From Kocuria sp. TGY1127_2 (GTDB taxonomy: Bacteria > Actinomycetota > Actinomycetes > Actinomycetales > Micrococcaceae), in the NCBI RefSeq assembly GCF_013394385.1, contig NZ_AP022834.1:186001-250000 (forward strand): a stretch of DNA of 64,000 nucleotides, written 5' to 3'. Under the pieces are notes generated by a model. That model was not told the origin of the DNA. It did no database searches and saw nothing but the letters and a program-made list of their open reading frames with translations. A program made the position numbers and the translations under genes. How positions within the stretch are numbered: position 1 is the stretch's first letter; every line of letters begins with the position of its first letter. Positions 7,518-16,236 of the stretch are shown here, piece by piece.

Positions 7518-8738
7518 ATGAAAAGAAAGGGTCTCGCTCTGTTCTCCGCGATCCTTGTGGCCGTGGTCGTGGTCACCTGGATCGCGGCGTCGTCCTTCAC
7601 TACCTCGGCGCAGAAAGCGGCCGACGCGGAAGCTCCTCCGCCCTCCACGCTGACCGCAACAATCACGCGGGACCAATTGCGCAAGACCGTGCCCGTGACA
7701 TGCACGTCTAGCTACGGCTCCACGTTCACGGTGCAGGCCCCGCCCTCGGAGGAAGGAGGACAGTACACGAAGATCGCGGTCGCGCCGCACGAAGAGATCG
7801 ACCAGGGATCGTTGCTCGCCGAGGTCAACGGCAAACCGCTGTTCGCGATGATCGGCCGATTCTCCCTGTACAGAGACCTTCGTGACGGAGACCGCGGCCC
7901 CGACGCCCACCAGTTCAATGAGAGCCTCTCCGCCTTGGGGCTCCAAGGAAAACGCTCGGGCGAAGCCCGTGACCTGATCAATGCGGCGACCTACGACGCC
8001 CTGGCCCGCCTGTACAAACAATTCGGCTACGAGCCCATCGACAAGAAGGACGCCATTCCGGCCACATCATTCCAGTATCTCGAACGCCCCGGAAAAGTCA
8101 TCGACGAACCTAGATCGACCGGGCCCGTATCCCGAGGACCCATCGCAACCTTGTCCGCCGAGGGCGCGCGCCTGCGGTGCACAGGAGTCGGCGGCCAGCT
8201 GACCCCGGAAGCCGGGGTCGGAAAACGAGTCACGGTGCCATCGCTGGGGACCACGGAGTACGCCATCACGGAGGTCGTGGAGAACACTGGCTCGAGGCAC
8301 TCGGGCCAGGAAGGCCGCACCGGTGTGGCGCCGAACGCGGGGCAGAGGCCCACATCGAGTTCCGGTGAGGGCGCCGGAGCGCAAGGCGCTCCCCAGCCTG
8401 TGGCCCAGGAGGCGGCAGGAAGTAAAGCCGATGAGGGATCCGTGGACCGAGCCATCCTCGTCGACGTCGGCCCGGACATCGACAAGGTCCACGGGACGGT
8501 CACCGGGCACCTGATCCTTGACGAATCGCGGCCTCGGCAACTCGTGGTCCCCAGCTCGGGGCTGTGGACCAAAGACAATGAGACCCGGGTGACCGTGGTG
8601 GACGGCCAGGACACGCACGATGTGCCGGTCCGAGTGCTGTTCTCCACCGACGGGAAGAACGCGGTCGAGCCCCTGAGCGGGGAGCTCTCTGAGGGGACCA
8701 CGATTCGCATCGGCACCGATCGAGGTGGGGAAGGGTGA
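7518..8738 (+). CDS. Membrane-anchored adaptor with peptidoglycan-binding-like domain (MacA/HlyD-type)
   Basis: A 406-residue protein with one N-terminal membrane anchor and a large extracytoplasmic part. Residues about 130-175 resemble the PG_binding_1 fold found in actinobacterial adaptor proteins that pair with MacB-like ABC transporters. The segment after it looks like the beta-rich HlyD/MacA core, including VDRAILVDVGPDI and a VVPSSGLWT stretch typical of the membrane-proximal domain. ATG 7518 is preferred because GGAGG at 7508-7512 is correctly spaced; an upstream GTG at 7500 would overlap the lipoprotein stop. Its stop overlaps the GTG of the ABC exporter, indicating coupled translation. 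Confidence 0.8.
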   Translation: MKRKGLALFSAILVAVVVVTWIAASSFTTSAQKAADAEAPPPSTLTATITRDQLRKTVPVTCTSSYGSTFTVQAPPSEEGGQYTKIAVAPHEEIDQGSLLAEVNGKPLFAMIGRFSLYRDLRDGDRGPDAHQFNESLSALGLQGKRSGEARDLINAATYDALARLYKQFGYEPIDKKDAIPATSFQYLERPGKVIDEPRSTGPVSRGPIATLSAEGARLRCTGVGGQLTPEAGVGKRVTVPSLGTTEYAITEVVENTGSRHSGQEGRTGVAPNAGQRPTSSSGEGAGAQGAPQPVAQEAAGSKADEGSVDRAILVDVGPDIDKVHGTVTGHLILDESRPRQLVVPSSGLWTKDNETRVTVVDGQDTHDVPVRVLFSTDGKNAVEPLSGELSEGTTIRIGTDRGGEG

Positions 8739-10795
8739 GCGCCGAGGCCGGCGTCGTTCCGAAGGTCAGACCGAATGCGGACGCCCGCCCCTGCGTCGAG
8801 GCCACAGGGATCACGCAGGTCTTCGGCGACGGGGAGGCCCGGACGTCCGTGCTCGAGAACGTGGACATCCGGCTCGAATTCGGGGACATGGTCGCGATCG
8901 TGGGGCCCTCCGGTTCCGGCAAGTCGACGTTGCTCAACATCCTCGGCCTTCTCGCGCCTCCGACAGAGGGGACATACGTTCTCGACGGAGTGGAGGTCAC
9001 CGGCACGGGTCCTCGGGACCGCGCGGGAACTCGTCTGGAAAAGATCGCGCTGGTGTTCCAGTCATTCCATTTGATCGATCACAAGTCCGCGCTAGCCAAC
9101 GTCGAATTGCCGCTCAAATACATGGGGGTGGGGAAAGGGCAGCGCAGGGCCGCGGCGCAGCGGATGCTCGCCGAGCTGGGTATGGCGCATCGCCGCGATG
9201 CTCGGCCCGCGGTGCTCTCCGGAGGCGAGAAGCAGCGGGTCGCGATCGCACGCGCATTGGTCACCCGCCCGAAATTGCTGCTCTGCGACGAACCCACCGG
9301 GTCCCTCGATTCGCGCCGTTCCGCCGAAGTCCTGAAGATCCTCCGCGAACAGACCGGAAGTCATCAGACCACCGTGATCGTGACCCACGATCCGTGGGTC
9401 GCCTCCCAATGCGACCGTGTGCTCTCCCTCGAGGACGGTCGGCTGGTCGAGACGACGTCGCCGACTCGGGAACCCAATCAGGCCGTTGCGATCGGCTCGA
9501 CGCCGGCACCCGATCAGGACTCGATGCGGGTCCTTGAGATGGTTCCGGTGCAAAGGCGAGGGGCTGCGCCGGAGGAAGCGGCGATCCCCGCAAAGTCTAG
9601 ATGGCTGCTCACGAGCCTCAAAGAGGCCGCGGAAGCGGTGTCATTGCGATTCAGAAGAAACATGCTGACCACCTTGGGGGTCATGCTCGGCGTCGCGACG
9701 CTGGTCCTGACCTCGGGCATCACCTCGACCATCGCGGGCCAGATCTCCGACGCATTCGATGTCTTCAAGGCCCAGCACGTCGTTCTGACCCAGACGAGCA
9801 AGACGCCGCTGTCGCGAGAGCAAGCCGTGGAGCTGGCGGCGGGGCCGGAGTACGCCTCCTTGAGCCGGCTCAACGGGGTCAACGTGACCGCCGTCGTCCG
9901 GCCCGCCACGGAAGGCATGGAGACCATCACGACTGTCCCGAAGCAGGACAATCAGTTCGACGGACGGGTTCAAACCGAGGTCTTCTCCGCGACCCCGACA
10001 GTCTTTGAAGCCCAGGGGCAGAAAATCGAGGAAGGCCGAGGCTTCGACGAGGGCCACGTCGCCCGGAGGGACCGGGTCGCCGTCGTTGGTCGTTCCCTCC
10101 TGAACTCGCTCGGAACCCCGTGGACTCCGGGGCTCACCTTGTACGTTGGGGCCACACCGCTGACCGTAATCGGCGTGGCCTCGGAAAATCCTTCCTTGTC
10201 CGAGGACCACGGGGCCGTCTACACGCCGTTGGGGATCGCCCTTGAGGGTCATGAGGGCGGAGCCACCAAGATCATCGTGGCAACGTCGCCCGGTGCGGCG
10301 AGCCAAGTGGGGCGGGAGGCACCGACGGCGCTGAGTCCGCGCAAGCCGGGACTGTTCTCCGCTAGCGTTCCACCCGAACCCGAAACTCTGCGACAAGCCG
10401 TTGACCAGCAGCAACGCTCTCTGCTGATGATTCTTTCCGGTGTGACCCTGCTGATCGGGACCATCGGTATCATGAACACCTTCCTGGTCGCCGTCCTGGA
10501 GCGACGGCGGGAGATCGGGCTGAGGCTCGCCGTGGGGGCGCGACCCCTGGGCATCGCGGCACAGTTCTCCGCCGAAGCCGTGCTCACGAGCGCCGTCGGT
10601 ACGATCCTCGGCACGGCCCTTGCCCTGGACGCGGTCGCGTCCATCAGCCTCGTGAACCACTGGCGACCCATCCTCCGGATGGACACGGTGCTCGGCGGCG
10701 TCGTCGCGGGTCTGGCCGTGGGGCTGCTCGCGGGCGCCTACCCCGCGTGGAAAGCCGGGAAGACGGACCCTGTGGAGACGCTCATGCACGCATGA
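8735..10795 (+). CDS. MacB-like ABC exporter, ATPase fused to FtsX-type permease
   Basis: A 686-residue fusion: an N-terminal ABC ATPase (Walker A GPSGSGKST near residue 57, signature LSGGEKQ near 159, Walker B LLLCDEPTGSLD near 181) joined by a linker to a MacB-type permease with the first membrane helix near residue 310, a periplasmic core domain, and three C-terminal FtsX helices ending in the KTDPVETL motif. Many actinobacterial relatives encode ATPase and permease separately, so the fusion is notable. Such mechanotransmission pumps expel peptides, toxins or lipids from the membrane or cell surface. GTG 8735 overlaps the adaptor stop by 4 bp. The cargo is unknown. Confidence 0.9.
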   Translation: MSAEAGVVPKVRPNADARPCVEATGITQVFGDGEARTSVLENVDIRLEFGDMVAIVGPSGSGKSTLLNILGLLAPPTEGTYVLDGVEVTGTGPRDRAGTRLEKIALVFQSFHLIDHKSALANVELPLKYMGVGKGQRRAAAQRMLAELGMAHRRDARPAVLSGGEKQRVAIARALVTRPKLLLCDEPTGSLDSRRSAEVLKILREQTGSHQTTVIVTHDPWVASQCDRVLSLEDGRLVETTSPTREPNQAVAIGSTPAPDQDSMRVLEMVPVQRRGAAPEEAAIPAKSRWLLTSLKEAAEAVSLRFRRNMLTTLGVMLGVATLVLTSGITSTIAGQISDAFDVFKAQHVVLTQTSKTPLSREQAVELAAGPEYASLSRLNGVNVTAVVRPATEGMETITTVPKQDNQFDGRVQTEVFSATPTVFEAQGQKIEEGRGFDEGHVARRDRVAVVGRSLLNSLGTPWTPGLTLYVGATPLTVIGVASENPSLSEDHGAVYTPLGIALEGHEGGATKIIVATSPGAASQVGREAPTALSPRKPGLFSASVPPEPETLRQAVDQQQRSLLMILSGVTLLIGTIGIMNTFLVAVLERRREIGLRLAVGARPLGIAAQFSAEAVLTSAVGTILGTALALDAVASISLVNHWRPILRMDTVLGGVVAGLAVGLLAGAYPAWKAGKTDPVETLMHA

Positions 10796-10801
10796 CGCCC
10801 G

Positions 10802-10826
10802 GCGGGTTGGTCGGAGAAGAACCCGC
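10802..10826 (+). terminator. Probable terminator after the MacB-like gene
   Basis: GCGGGTT at 10802-10808 and AACCCGC at 10820-10826 form a perfect 7-bp stem with an 11-nt loop, 6 bp after the exporter stop codon. There is no T-run, which is common for actinobacterial terminators. Confidence 0.5.
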
Positions 10827-11019
10827 GAACCTGCAGACCACGAGGTCGATCGAGTTCCTAATGGGTCGGACGAAGCGAGTGCATCATCCGAATGGTTGAT
10901 TCGAACTCAATCTTTCCGGCGATGTCGATTAGGCGCTGACTTGGTGAAATTGAAAAACCTAGTTTTCGGATTCAATACCGAGCCACTTCACTTGCCGACA
11001 CAATGCCCATAGGAGCATT

Positions 11020-11463
11020 ATGAAAAAGCTATTCAACGCCGCATTCATCTACATGGTGGTGGGGGTCCTCTCTGGGCTCTTCTACCGGGAATTCACCAAA
11101 TCCCATGATTTCCCGGAAGGTGGGTTCACTCAGCTGAGTCTCGTCCACACTCACGTTCTTACACTGGGATTCATCGTGCTCCTCGTGGCGCTGGCCTTGG
11201 AAAAGGTATTCGGATTTTCCCGCAGCCCCAAATTGTTCACCTGGTTCTTCTGGCTGTATAACGCCGGCGTTATCGTCACCTCCGGCACCATGGTGTGGCA
11301 CGGAATGCTCACCGTTCTCGGGCAGGAATCCAACGCCATGATCTCCGGCATCGCCGGGCTGGGACATATGCTGATCACCGCGGGCATGATCGTTCTGTTC
11401 GTCGCTCTGCGACGAGCCGTCATCCGTGATCAGAAAGACTCATCGAAATCCGTGCAGGCCTAG
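11020..11463 (+). CDS. DUF2871 integral membrane protein
   Basis: A 147-residue protein with four predicted membrane helices and the pattern of DUF2871: an N-terminal LFNAAFIYMVVGVLSGLFYREFTK, a conserved histidine pair in LVHTHVLTLGF, and WHGML in the third helix. The conserved histidines recall haem-binding membrane proteins, but the function of the family is not established. ATG 11020 follows TAGGAGC. It lies 2 bp before the DHA2 pump and is probably cotranscribed with it. The 224-bp gap upstream contains a short palindrome (AAAAC-CTA-GTTTT) that might be an operator. Confidence 0.8.
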   Translation: MKKLFNAAFIYMVVGVLSGLFYREFTKSHDFPEGGFTQLSLVHTHVLTLGFIVLLVALALEKVFGFSRSPKLFTWFFWLYNAGVIVTSGTMVWHGMLTVLGQESNAMISGIAGLGHMLITAGMIVLFVALRRAVIRDQKDSSKSVQA

Positions 11464-11465
11464 TC

Positions 11466-13133
11466 ATGAGCCCGGTTGCCGTTTCGAATCCGGAAACCGA
11501 CGACGTGCCCAAGCCGTCCTCCAAGGACTGGTTGGCGCTCGCTGTCCTCGCCGTCGGGCTGGGAGTGATCGTCCTGGACGGCACGATCGTCGGGGTTGCC
11601 CTGCCAGCGATCATCTCCGACCTGGACCTGGACCTCACGGAAGCCCAGTGGGTCAACAGCCTCTACGCGGTCCTTCTCGCGGCCCTGCTGCTCTCCACGG
11701 GTAAGCTAGCGGATCGTTGGGGACGCAAGGTGATGTTCATCGCTGGGCTGTTGGTCTTTGTCGCCGGCAGTCTCTACGCCTCCCTTGCGGTCTCCGCTGG
11801 ACCACTCATCGCGGCCCGGGCTATCCAAGCCGTGGGGGCGGCATTCATCATGCCGTCGTCGCTGTCCACCGTGAACGCGGTGTTCCGAGGCAAGTACCGG
11901 GCACCCGCATTCGGCGTGTGGGGAGCGGTGATGTCCGGGGCCGCCGCCGTCGGTCCCCTTGCCGGCGGCGCGTTGACGCAATGGGCCTCGTGGCCCTGGA
12001 TCTTCCTCATCAACATTCCGCTCGGGCTCGTGATTGCTGCGGCCGCGATCATCACGGTGCCCAACACGCGCAACGCGGAGCGACGCAAGGGGGCCGACGT
12101 CGACGGCGCCCTGCTCAGCGCCATCGGATTCGGGGCTCTCGTTTTCGCGGTCATCGAGGGACCGAACCTTGGTTGGTGGACTCCTCAAACCGATTTCTCG
12201 ATCGGCGGGTGGGTCTGGCCGCAGACCGCGGCGATCTCGATCGTGCCCGTGACCTTGCTGATCGGCCTCGTCGCGATCGTCTTATTCGGGGTGTGGGAAC
12301 GTCACCGTGACAAGGTCCAGCGCTCGGCGCTGCTCAACCTCGATTTGTTCACGGTCTCCACGTTTTCGTGGGGAAACCTCACAGCGGCCATGGTTGCCGT
12401 GGGCGAGTTCGCCATCATCTTCGTGCTCCCGCTGTACCTGACCAACGCTCTCGGACTGAGTCTCATGGGTTCGGGGCTGATCCTTGCGGCAATGGCCGTG
12501 GGCGCCTTCTTCTCGGGGGCCTCCGCGCGCCACCTCGCCGCGCGATTCGGTGCTGAAGGCACCGTGCTGATCGGCCTGGGACTGGAGGTGCTGGGCGTGC
12601 TGGTCCTCGCGCTGTTGCTCGGCCCGTCGACGTCGGGGTGGATCGTGGCGATTCCCCTGGTGGTCTACGGTCTGGGTCTCGGTCTCGCTTCGGCGCAACT
12701 GACCGGAACCGTGCTGCGGGATATACCCGTGGAGGTTTCGGGCCAAGCCTCCGCCACGCAGTCCACGGTGCGCCAGATCGGCTCTGCCCTCGGCACTGCC
12801 TTCGCCGGTGCGGCACTGTCCGTGTCCCTGAGCCTCACGATGCCGGCCTCGTTGGACGGCACAGGACTGGGCCACGACCGTGCGACACAACTTGCGGAGA
12901 CCACGCGCCAATCCGCCGGCGGAACGATACCGCAACTACGGCAGCAGGCCGAGACCGGGCACCTCGGTCCGAACGCCCAGCCTATGGTAGACGCCCTAAC
13001 CTCGGGATTCGCCGACGCGGTCCGGTGGGCTCTGATCGTGGCCACCGTGTTCCTCGTCCTCGGATTCATCGGTTCGCTGAAGCTGCGTGGAGCCTCAACA
13101 CGGTCACGGGCCGCGAGCCAGGAAGCGTCATGA
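11466..13133 (+). CDS. DHA2-family MFS drug efflux transporter (EmrB/QacA type)
   Basis: A 555-residue membrane protein with about 14 predicted helices. The first helix holds the DHA2 motif LDGTIVGVALPAI, and the loop between helices 2 and 3 has the MFS motif GKLADRWGRK. A long C-terminal loop lies before the last helix. Members are proton-driven exporters of drugs, dyes and organic cations. It starts 2 bp after the DUF2871 gene, so the two form one unit; no regulator gene is adjacent. Substrate cannot be deduced. Confidence 0.88.
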   Translation: MSPVAVSNPETDDVPKPSSKDWLALAVLAVGLGVIVLDGTIVGVALPAIISDLDLDLTEAQWVNSLYAVLLAALLLSTGKLADRWGRKVMFIAGLLVFVAGSLYASLAVSAGPLIAARAIQAVGAAFIMPSSLSTVNAVFRGKYRAPAFGVWGAVMSGAAAVGPLAGGALTQWASWPWIFLINIPLGLVIAAAAIITVPNTRNAERRKGADVDGALLSAIGFGALVFAVIEGPNLGWWTPQTDFSIGGWVWPQTAAISIVPVTLLIGLVAIVLFGVWERHRDKVQRSALLNLDLFTVSTFSWGNLTAAMVAVGEFAIIFVLPLYLTNALGLSLMGSGLILAAMAVGAFFSGASARHLAARFGAEGTVLIGLGLEVLGVLVLALLLGPSTSGWIVAIPLVVYGLGLGLASAQLTGTVLRDIPVEVSGQASATQSTVRQIGSALGTAFAGAALSVSLSLTMPASLDGTGLGHDRATQLAETTRQSAGGTIPQLRQQAETGHLGPNAQPMVDALTSGFADAVRWALIVATVFLVLGFIGSLKLRGASTRSRAASQEAS

Positions 13134-13812
13134 CCCGCGGGATGGATCGGGCTTGCCGCGCAGCTTGGGACGTCTGGGACACGCTCGGTTCCTGTACCAC
13201 GGTCATCGGGGTATACCTCCCCCGGTCCGGATATGTGCCCTGACCGGAGGGATCTGCCGTCGTCCGAGAAACAAGGGTCCATGGCCACCAGCATCCCCGG
13301 GAAAGAATCAACTGAATCACGACGTTGCACCACACGTAGACATGGCATTTGAAAATCTCCCGTGGTGATCACGCGATACTGCGCTCAGTTCTCACGGGAG
13401 TAGTTTTACCTCGTGAAACCGACTTTCTTATAGGAAATATCTGTCCCATATCGTCCGATTCTTCCGTCGGCGAGAATCCGGAGTCCGAGTGAATTTCAGA
13501 ATAGGTTGACTGGCTGGGGCGGTCGCGGATGATCTTCTGATGCCGGGAAAAATCAAAAATTGCACGTAATACAGCAAGAGAGATTCAAGATCCGGGCAGA
13601 CTCATTCTGAATAAAAAGTTTCCGACATGATGGTGTGGTGCACGCCACTTAAATTATGGCCATCGTGTTTCGTGCGGAGAAAAAATTCGAAATGAATAAT
13701 TCAAACAGTGACATCCGCGCGAGAGACGGAGTGCAGTCAGCAGTTGTCTCTAGGCCAGGTTGAAAAGAGAAATCTGACCCGCTTTGCAATTACGTATCAC
13801 ACGGAGGGAACA
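13134..13812. other. Long non-coding gap before the riboflavin operon
   Basis: About 680 bp with no convincing gene. The second half is clearly more AT-rich than the surroundings. I looked for the FMN riboswitch (RFN element) expected before riboflavin genes, namely the CCGGCGGT and GCCCGCGAGC landmarks, and do not see them. It holds a probable terminator at 13357-13400 and the ribosome site of the rib operon at 13803-13808. Confidence 0.6.
13357..13404 (+). terminator. Possible terminator downstream of the DHA2 pump
   Basis: CTCCCGTG at 13357-13364 pairs perfectly with CACGGGAG at 13393-13400, followed by TAGTTTT. The 28-nt loop holds a second small palindrome (GTGATCAC). It lies about 220 bp after the pump gene; alternatively it is part of the rib leader. 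Confidence 0.4.
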
Positions 13813-13824
13813 ATGACTCAATGA
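13813..13824 (+). other. Three-codon ORF overlapping the ribD start
   Basis: The ribosome site GGAGGG (13803-13808) is spaced 4 nt from ATG 13813, which opens a three-codon ORF (Met-Thr-Gln-stop). Its TGA overlaps the ribD ATG at 13821 in the sequence ATGA. The site is 12 nt from the ribD start, too far for efficient direct use, so ribD may be translated by re-initiation after this minimal ORF. Confidence 0.45.
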
Positions 13825-14873
13825 AAAACGGATTTGTACAGGAAGACGAGCGAGCAATGCGAGCCGCCTTGGCCGCCGCGTCAAGGGGGCCACGCGGGGC
13901 CAATCCGCTGGTAGGGGCGTCTCTCGTCGGCGGCGACGGAGCCGTGATTGAGGTCGATCATCACAGGGGAAGCGGAACTGCTCATGCCGAAGCGTCTCTC
14001 CTTGCTCGAGCCCACGAATCCGGCCTGAATATGCGGGGGGCGCATCTGTTTGTGACCTTGGAGCCGTGCAACCATACGGGAAAGACCGGACCATGCTCCG
14101 ATGCAATCCTCAACTCGGGAATTCGCTCCGTGACTTACGCAGAATCGGATACGACGTCGAATGCTGCAGGTGGCGGAGCAGCTCTTGAGGCAGCCGGAAT
14201 TCGGGTTCGCGGAGGATGTCTCGCCCAAGAGGCCCATGAGCTCAATGCTCGATGGTGGAACGCGGTTGAAGAGGGTCGTCCATTCGTCACCGCGAAAATC
14301 GCCAGCACCATAGATGGTTGTGTTGCCGCGGCGGATGGCACGAGCAAATGGATCACGGGGGAGGCGGCCAGGGCGCACGGTCATCAGTTGCGTCAGCGGG
14401 TCGATGCCATTGTGATCGGAACCGGAACGGCGCTGGCCGATGATCCGCAGCTGACCGCCCGGCTTCCCGACCACTCGCTCGCTGAGCGTCAGCCCCTTCG
14501 GGTGGTCCTGGGTCAGACTCCGATTCCGGATACCTCCATACTCGGCAAACAGCCGGGGACACTTCAGCTGAAGACGCGGTCGCCAACCCAAGCATTGGAG
14601 ACCTTGGCAGAACGGGGAATCCGCCACGTTTTGCTCGAGGGAGGCCCCAAAGTCATTTCATCATTTATTTCCGAGGGAATTGTCGATGAAATTTATTGGT
14701 ATTCCGCCCCGAAATTGGCAGGACAAGGCATTTCGGCCACGGGCGGGATCATGGTGAACACGCTGGAAGATGCAATTCCGCTGTTCATTGACGCGGCGGG
14801 CTCCGAACTGGATGGAACAAACCAGGGAATCGGATTGCTCGGCGAAGATATTGTCACACACTATAAATTCTGA
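13821..14873 (+). CDS. ribD: RibD bifunctional riboflavin deaminase-reductase
   Basis: Catalyses the second and third steps after GTP cyclohydrolase II: deamination of the pyrimidine and reduction of the ribosyl side chain. The N-terminal half is a cytidine-deaminase-like domain with the zinc motifs HAE (near residue 55) and EPCNHTGKTGPC (near 81). The C-terminal half is the RibD_C reductase domain, with NADPH-binding segments such as VIGTGTALADDP and LLEGGP. The length of 350 residues is normal. It is the first gene of ribD-ribEB-ribA-ribH and starts at ATG 13821, apparently coupled to a three-codon ORF. The 3-prime end is more AT-rich than most of the window. Confidence 0.93.
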   Translation: MKNGFVQEDERAMRAALAAASRGPRGANPLVGASLVGGDGAVIEVDHHRGSGTAHAEASLLARAHESGLNMRGAHLFVTLEPCNHTGKTGPCSDAILNSGIRSVTYAESDTTSNAAGGGAALEAAGIRVRGGCLAQEAHELNARWWNAVEEGRPFVTAKIASTIDGCVAAADGTSKWITGEAARAHGHQLRQRVDAIVIGTGTALADDPQLTARLPDHSLAERQPLRVVLGQTPIPDTSILGKQPGTLQLKTRSPTQALETLAERGIRHVLLEGGPKVISSFISEGIVDEIYWYSAPKLAGQGISATGGIMVNTLEDAIPLFIDAAGSELDGTNQGIGLLGEDIVTHYKF

Positions 14874-14901
14874 TTATTAGATCATCATTATGGAGGTTGT
14901 A

Positions 14902-16236
14902 TTGTTTACTGGAATAGTCGAATCCAAAGGTGTCGTAGAGAGTTTTGATCGTCGGGACCGATCTGCTCGCTTGTCGGTTCGAGCGGGACGTTTCGCCGGT
15001 GAAATTCCCGAAGGAGGATCGCTCGCCGTCAATGGAGTTTGCCTGACGGCCACGAAAGGCGGTAGTGGAGACGATGTGTTCACGGCCGACGTTATCGGGG
15101 AGACTTTGGTGCGCAGCAATTTGGGCGAATTGAAACCAGGGGAACAGGTGAATCTCGAACGTTGCGTACCTTTAGTAGGGCGGTTCGATGGGCATATCGT
15201 TCAGGGACATGTTGATGGCATCGGTCGTATCGAGGACATGACTCGGCATAACGATGAATGGATCACGATTCGAGTATCTTTCCCGGAAAATCTGGCACCC
15301 CAGGTAGCCGAGAAAGGTTCCATCGCCGTCGATGGTGTTTCCCTGACCGTCACCAATACCAGCGACCCCAGTGTCGAAACCCACTGGTTCGAGGTTGGGG
15401 CCATCCCCACCACGCTTGCAGTAACGACATTGGGGGATGCTCAGATCGGAGACAGCGTCAACCTCGAGACCGACCCGGTAGCCAAGTACCTCGCGCGGTC
15501 CCGTGAATTCGGCAGGATAGGCCATCTGTCGCCGCAAACGGTTTCGGCCAATGGTGACAAAGTCAACGACGCCGCAGGTCAAGCATCAGAACTTGATTCG
15601 GTAGAGGACGCAATCCAAGCCATTGCCCGTGGTGGTCTTGCAGTGGTCGTCGACGACGAGGACCGCGAAAACGAGGGTGACCTGATTGGCGCCGCCGCTT
15701 TGGCCACGCCCGAAACGCTGGGATTCATGATCCGATACTCCTCAGGCGTGGTGTGTGCTCCCATGAGCGCTGAGCGTGCGGACGAGCTCGGTCTGCCTCC
15801 CATGGTCGAACACAATGAGGACCCGAAGGCAACTGCCTACACCGTCACTTGCGATTCGGCGCACGGCGTGACTACCGGTATCAGCGGTCACGACAGAGCA
15901 AAGACGCTCAACGTTCTCGCGGTGCCGTCACCTGAGGCGGATTCGCTGACACGGCCCGGCCATGTCCTTCCTTTGCGAGCGGTGGCTGGCGGAGTCCGAA
16001 AGCGACCAGGCCACACGGAAGCCGCGGTAGAGCTGTCCAAGTGGGCGGGGGTCGAGGCAGTCGGCTACATCGCCGAAGTCAATCATGACGATGGGACGAT
16101 GATGAGATTCAATGCCCTCCGCGAATTCGCGAACAGGCATAGCCTCCCAATGATCTCCATAGATGACCTGATCCAATGGGTTGAGGCCAAGGAGGACAAG
16201 ACGGAGTTGGGCTCCGAGGGTGTGCGAGCGCGATGA
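14902..16236 (+). CDS. ribEB: Fused riboflavin synthase (RibE) and DHBP synthase (RibB)
   Basis: One polypeptide of 444 residues joins two enzymes. Residues 1-200 are the two-lumazine-domain riboflavin synthase alpha chain: it opens with the canonical FTGIVES, and each half repeats a SLAVNGVCLT or SIAVDGVSLT motif. Residues about 230-440 are 3,4-dihydroxy-2-butanone-4-phosphate synthase with its signature DDEDRENEGDL and a C-terminal GHTEAAV and AEVNHDDGTM segment. In many bacteria RibB is instead fused to RibA, so this partner choice is unusual. I choose TTG 14902 because it gives the standard MFTGIVE N-terminus and is 5 nt after GGAGG (14892-14896). It overlaps ribA by 4 bp. Confidence 0.93.
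   Translation: MFTGIVESKGVVESFDRRDRSARLSVRAGRFAGEIPEGGSLAVNGVCLTATKGGSGDDVFTADVIGETLVRSNLGELKPGEQVNLERCVPLVGRFDGHIVQGHVDGIGRIEDMTRHNDEWITIRVSFPENLAPQVAEKGSIAVDGVSLTVTNTSDPSVETHWFEVGAIPTTLAVTTLGDAQIGDSVNLETDPVAKYLARSREFGRIGHLSPQTVSANGDKVNDAAGQASELDSVEDAIQAIARGGLAVVVDDEDRENEGDLIGAAALATPETLGFMIRYSSGVVCAPMSAERADELGLPPMVEHNEDPKATAYTVTCDSAHGVTTGISGHDRAKTLNVLAVPSPEADSLTRPGHVLPLRAVAGGVRKRPGHTEAAVELSKWAGVEAVGYIAEVNHDDGTMMRFNALREFANRHSLPMISIDDLIQWVEAKEDKTELGSEGVRAR

Noticed and set aside
9641-10789. Long minus-strand frame opposite the MacB-like gene
   Set aside because: It mirrors the codon bias of the real gene and encodes an Arg/Gly/Asp-rich sequence without a recognisable fold.
13207-13224. GGGGTATACC-like sequence resembling a CsoR site
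   Set aside because: It is only a partial dyad and no copper gene is near; a similar half-site at 56257-56264 is also isolated.
13400-13820. FMN riboswitch expected before ribD
   Set aside because: The conserved RFN elements are not seen in this stretch; a stretch with CGTCGGCGAGAA near 13467 matches only by chance.
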